Below, piece after piece: positions 14,413-17,166 of a DNA stretch of 17,166 nt. Origin of the DNA: an uncultured Bacillota bacterium (GTDB lineage: Bacteria; Bacillota; Dehalobacteriia; UBA7702); contig CACXDX010000117.1 of the NCBI GenBank assembly GCA_902766525.1, positions 1 through 17,166 on the forward strand, given 5' to 3'. The translations under genes were made by a program, and so were the position numbers. Every line of letters begins with the position of its first letter. The first letter of the stretch is position 1. The notes under the pieces are model-generated. The model did not search any database. It was not told the DNA's origin and saw only the letters and a program-made list of their open reading frames with translations.

Positions 14413-14486
14413 TCCTTATCTTTACAATGAAGCAAATATATGTAAAAATAGTATAAGGAAAATTTTGCATTCGGGAGATCGTAATT

Positions 14487-15269
14487 ATGATGAATCAGGA
14501 AAAATACGAGATCTTAAATCGATATCGAAACGGTGAACTCAGCGAGGAAGACGTTCTTGCCGCTTTACAGGAAAAACCCTTTGCCGATCTCGGCTTTGCC
14601 AAGGTCGATCTCGACAGGGAGAAACGCGGAGGTTTCCCTGAAGTTGTTTATTGTGAAGGGAAGACCAAGGAACAGTCGCTGGAGATCATCCGTGTTCTTT
14701 GGCAGCGATCTCGCGGCAATGTGCTTGCTACCCGCTGTGACGCGCAAACTGCCGCTGCCGTAAAAGAAATATTTCCAGAGGCGGAATATCATCCTCTTGC
14801 CCGGACGCTTGCTCTCTATCGGGAGAAAAAAGAGGGGAAGGGCTGTATTGCCGTGATTTCCGCCGGCACTTCCGATTTGGCTGTTGCCGAAGAAGCGGCG
14901 ATTACCGCCGAGGTCATGGGCAATAAAGTTTATCGTATCTTTGATGCCGGTGTTGCCGGGATTCATCGTCTTTTTGCGCATGATAAAGAATTGAAGGAAG
15001 CGCGCGTACTGATCGTCGTTGCCGGTATGGACGGCGCTCTGCCCAGTGTTGTCGGCGGCCTGATCAAAAAACCGCTGATCGCCGTACCTACCGATATCGG
15101 TTACGGCGCCAGTTTCAACGGTCTTGCCGCTCTGCTGGCCATGCTGAATTCCTGTGCCGCCGGAATTACCGTCGTCAATATCAATAACGGTTTCGGAGCA
15201 GCCTGCGCCGCAAGCCGCATCAATCAGCTCGTCGGCGAAGAGGGGAATGAAGATCATGACAGAGATTGA
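14487..15269 (+). CDS. larB: LarB, nickel-pincer cofactor biosynthesis carboxylase/hydrolase
   Basis: This 260-residue PurE-like protein opens synthesis of the nickel-pincer nucleotide used by LarA-type lactate racemases. It carboxylates the pyridine ring of nicotinic acid adenine dinucleotide and releases AMP. Signature segments are visible: DLDREKRGGFPEVVYCEGKT (41-60), SAGTSDLAVAEEA (125-137), FDAGVAGIHR (152-161), AGMDGALPSVVGGL (179-192) and PTDIGYGASFNGLAALLAML (201-220). C223 in NSCAAG is probably the nucleophilic cysteine known from Lactobacillus LarB. ATG 14487 has GGGAG nine bases upstream; the next codon is also ATG. A -35-like TTTACA (14421) is followed by A/T-rich sequence without a clear -10. 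The next gene overlaps by 14 bases. larC and larE are not in this window. Confidence 0.93.
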   Translation: MMNQEKYEILNRYRNGELSEEDVLAALQEKPFADLGFAKVDLDREKRGGFPEVVYCEGKTKEQSLEIIRVLWQRSRGNVLATRCDAQTAAAVKEIFPEAEYHPLARTLALYREKKEGKGCIAVISAGTSDLAVAEEAAITAEVMGNKVYRIFDAGVAGIHRLFAHDKELKEARVLIVVAGMDGALPSVVGGLIKKPLIAVPTDIGYGASFNGLAALLAMLNSCAAGITVVNINNGFGAACAASRINQLVGEEGNEDHDRD

Positions 15270-15969
15270 ACGAACCGCTTTTATCAAAGAGAAGTTAATG
15301 ACCTGGGGCGCCGATGTCGTGGGTATCGCCTCCTTTGACGGTCTGGAGGAAACCGTTTGCGATCTTTACGGTGATCGCTTTGACGGTTTGAATCGCGGTG
15401 TTTCCTTTGGCGTTTATTTGCCGCGCCGTGTGGTGGACGAGGTTTTGGAGCATCCCACTCATACTTATCTTGCCTACTATGATATTGCCAATAGTCTGAT
15501 CAATCAAATCGGCCTGAGGCTCAATAACGAATTGATGAAACAGGGCTTTGAAACCTATCCCGTACCTGCTTCCCAGCGCCTCGGGGCAAAAGACAATGCC
15601 GTTTTCTCCCATCGCATGGCGGCGCAGCTGGCGGGGATCGGCTGGATCGGTAAAAGCTGCGCCCTCGTTACGAAAGAAGTGGGTCCGCGGCTGCGTCTCG
15701 GAACGGTGTTGACCGATGCTCCTCTTTTTGCGGATCGGCCCATGGAGGATCACTGCGGCAGCTGCCGTCTTTGTACCGAAATCTGTCCTGCGCAGGCTAT
15801 TTTGGGAAGGAATTTTAACAGCGGCGAGCCGCTTTCGGAGCGTTTTGATTTTAAGCGCTGCGACAGCTTTCTGAGCGAGACCCGCCAAACCTTCGGCAAG
15901 CGTATTTGCGGCCGCTGTGTTGCCGTGTGCCGTTACGGCAAACATGAGAAGGGGGAGAACAATGAATAA
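15256..15969 (+). CDS. QueG-like double [4Fe-4S] cluster protein
   Basis: This 237-residue cytoplasmic protein is related to epoxyqueuosine reductase (COG1600-like). Cluster 1 ligands are C167, C170, C173 and C177 (CGSCRLCTEICPAQAI). Cluster 2 ligands are probably C202, C218, C221 and C225 (RICGRCVAVCRYGKHE). The upstream GIGWIGKSCALVTKEVGPRL is the conserved QueG-family segment. It is clearly shorter than true QueG (over 300 residues), with a short C-terminus and no HEAT repeats, so reduction of epoxyqueuosine is doubtful. A redox or electron-transfer role is safer. ATG 15256 follows GAGGGG by about ten bases and overlaps larB by 14 bases; the next gene's ATG overlaps its stop by eight bases. 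Coupled translation suggests a shared process with larB. Confidence 0.82.
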   Translation: MTEIERTAFIKEKLMTWGADVVGIASFDGLEETVCDLYGDRFDGLNRGVSFGVYLPRRVVDEVLEHPTHTYLAYYDIANSLINQIGLRLNNELMKQGFETYPVPASQRLGAKDNAVFSHRMAAQLAGIGWIGKSCALVTKEVGPRLRLGTVLTDAPLFADRPMEDHCGSCRLCTEICPAQAILGRNFNSGEPLSERFDFKRCDSFLSETRQTFGKRICGRCVAVCRYGKHEKGENNE

Positions 15970-16396
15970 GATCAGCAATAACGATCTTTTGGACGCTATC
16001 CGGGAACACGAGGAAGAAACCGCCGAGGAATTAGCGTTGTTTTCTCTGAGCTGTGAAAAAGAATCCGGCGGTGATGTCTGCTACCTCATAACGAGAGATG
16101 GTTTTCCGGGAGAAAATGGAAAGGCTGTTTTGCGGGATCTTTTTGAGACGATGCTGGATCAACGTTGCTGCCCGCAGTACATCCTTTTGATCGATACCGC
16201 GGTGAAACTGCTTTTTTCCGATTCTCCTTTTTTACGTATTTTGAAGGAACTGGATCAAAACGGCGCCGCGGTCTTCGCCTCGTCTGCCAGCGCCGAATGC
16301 TATCGGGAAGAAGGCGGTATCGATGAATACTATCTGGCTCCCACGGGCAAGCTGCTGACGATTATGCACAGGGCAAAAAAGGTGATCACGATTTGA
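15962..16396 (+). CDS. YedF/DsrE-like protein lacking the active cysteines
   Basis: This 144-residue protein matches the C-terminal DsrE-like half of YedF, a sulfur/selenium-metabolism protein family. The match covers YLITRDGFPGENGKAVLRDL (41-60), YILLIDTAVKLL (73-84), SPFLRILKELDQNGAAVF (88-105) and LLTIMHRAKKVITI (131-144). Where YedF has a CGTC motif, this protein has S107-S-A-S110, so both cysteines are gone. The TusA-like N-terminal half of YedF is also absent; a short helical acidic lead (1-35) replaces it. A sulfur-carrying role by the usual cysteine route is therefore unlikely; a structural or regulatory role is possible. ATG 15962 follows GGGGGAG closely and overlaps the upstream stop. 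It sits third in the larB cluster. Confidence 0.65.
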   Translation: MNKISNNDLLDAIREHEEETAEELALFSLSCEKESGGDVCYLITRDGFPGENGKAVLRDLFETMLDQRCCPQYILLIDTAVKLLFSDSPFLRILKELDQNGAAVFASSASAECYREEGGIDEYYLAPTGKLLTIMHRAKKVITI

Positions 16397-16411
16397 GAGG
16401 AGAGGTTCGTC

Positions 16412-17166
16412 ATGAATGTAAAGCAATGGCTTCTTCATTTCTTTCGCGGTGCGTCAGCACCGGAAGCTTCGGAGGAATCATGGACGGAATTGACGGTTTC
16501 CGACAACGGTGAGGCGGTAACGGAAAAAGACGAATCCTCTCCGGATAAGAATATCTCCGAGGGCGAGGCTCGCCAATCGTCAACAGAGGATATTCTTTTG
16601 GAGGAATTTCCCGAAAACAAGGCCGTGCAAGAGCAAGACGCCATTCGGGACAGCGGAAAAACGACAAAGAAGTATGTGGATAAGCGGCTTTTGAATGCTT
16701 TGGCCGGGATGTGTGATCCCTTCGAAGGAGAAAAAGCTCTTGCTGAATTTTTGAGTTTGGGCCGGGCAACGACGGAAAAGACAATCATATCTTTTATCAC
16801 GGGACGTCGTCCCTGTCTCAATGCTTATCTGAAGAAGATCCTTGAGTATTATCCGGAGGAAAGCGCGTCTTTTTTTTCGGATCATTTTGAGGAAATCGAA
16901 CCGGAGAAACGCTTGATTTTTTTGAGCTGCGGCTTTGGCGGTTCCGGTGAAGATGTCGCCGCTGCTGTCGAGAAAATGCTGGCGGAAATGGATAACGATG
17001 AAATTCCCCGCGCTTTTTCCGTGTTGGCGGCGATACCTTCGGAGAGAGGAAACGATTTGCTTGCGGCCTATCTGAAAGACGAGGATTGGCGAATTGCTTT
17101 AAAAGCAGCGTCCGCTTTGGAAAAAGCCGGCGCCAAAGAGAAGATCACGGCAATCAGAGAGGCCGC
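16412..17166 (+). CDS. Acidic-linker protein with HEAT-like repeats (partial, runs off the window)
   Basis: The frame is open from ATG 16412 to the window edge (251 codons visible). GAGAGG lies six bases upstream, and the preceding gene ends 15 bases before it. A short amphipathic start (MNVKQWLLHFF) is followed by an acidic, low-complexity linker (about 15-82, rich in E, S and D). A helical region covers about 85-200. From about 197 the pattern is HEAT/PBS-lyase-like (DEDWRIALKAASALEKAG, then a second helix). Such repeats usually bind proteins. The N-terminal helix and long linker suggest a membrane-associated or tethered scaffold, but the role is unknown. It is probably the fourth gene of the larB operon. 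Confidence 0.7.
   Translation, partial: MNVKQWLLHFFRGASAPEASEESWTELTVSDNGEAVTEKDESSPDKNISEGEARQSSTEDILLEEFPENKAVQEQDAIRDSGKTTKKYVDKRLLNALAGMCDPFEGEKALAEFLSLGRATTEKTIISFITGRRPCLNAYLKKILEYYPEESASFFSDHFEEIEPEKRLIFLSCGFGGSGEDVAAAVEKMLAEMDNDEIPRAFSVLAAIPSERGNDLLAAYLKDEDWRIALKAASALEKAGAKEKITAIREA

Overview
The window looks like a chromosomal segment of a Bacillota-type (Firmicutes) bacterium, probably a clostridial or related anaerobe. Supporting signs are purine-rich Shine-Dalgarno sites (AAGGAGG), U-tailed intrinsic terminators, a lipoprotein-anchored ABC binding protein, a TGS-domain nucleoside kinase, an M29 aminopeptidase, a short S11 D,D-carboxypeptidase, and LarB beside a double [4Fe-4S] protein. 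I see no rRNA, tRNA, CRISPR array, transposase or phage gene. The exact lineage cannot be fixed from the sequence alone.

Layout. 1-540 (+): the tail of an unidentified gene, then a small protein made of two homing-endonuclease-associated (HNH) repeats. 541-909: terminator and degenerate intergenic repeats. 910-3714 (-): aminopeptidase and nucleoside kinase, probably one operon. 3715-4256: an A/T-run-rich spacer with a diverged duplication. 4257-5252 (+): an XRE regulator fused to a six-helix membrane domain. 5391-10638 (-): a complete five-gene Dpp/Nik-type ABC importer (binding lipoprotein, two permeases, two ATPases) behind a strong promoter, a roughly 165-nt structured leader and an intrinsic terminator, which suggests transcription attenuation. 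11216-13871 (+): a membrane-anchored polysaccharide-deacetylase-like protein that has lost its metal-binding residues, then a D,D-carboxypeptidase whose ribosome site lies inside a terminator-like hairpin. 13912-14349 (-): RNase HI. 14487-17166 (+): larB, a QueG-like [4Fe-4S] protein, a YedF/DsrE-like protein without its cysteines, and a HEAT-like protein cut by the window edge. The first three overlap and the fourth follows after 15 bases.

How the genes may work together. LarB makes the first committed intermediate of the nickel-pincer nucleotide. Its translationally coupled neighbours are of iron-sulfur and sulfur-transfer-like families, so the tail of the window may be a nickel-pincer or sulfur-linked module. 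The ABC importer belongs to a family that carries peptides or nickel, so a nickel link is possible but unproven. The deacetylase-like protein and carboxypeptidase point to cell-envelope work.

The observations most worth a second look are the uncharacterised attenuator leader of the ABC operon, the larB-FeS-DsrE cluster, the hairpin that combines a terminator with the carboxypeptidase ribosome site, the pseudo-deacetylase, and two near-identical convergent-gene terminators that differ by a compensatory base pair.
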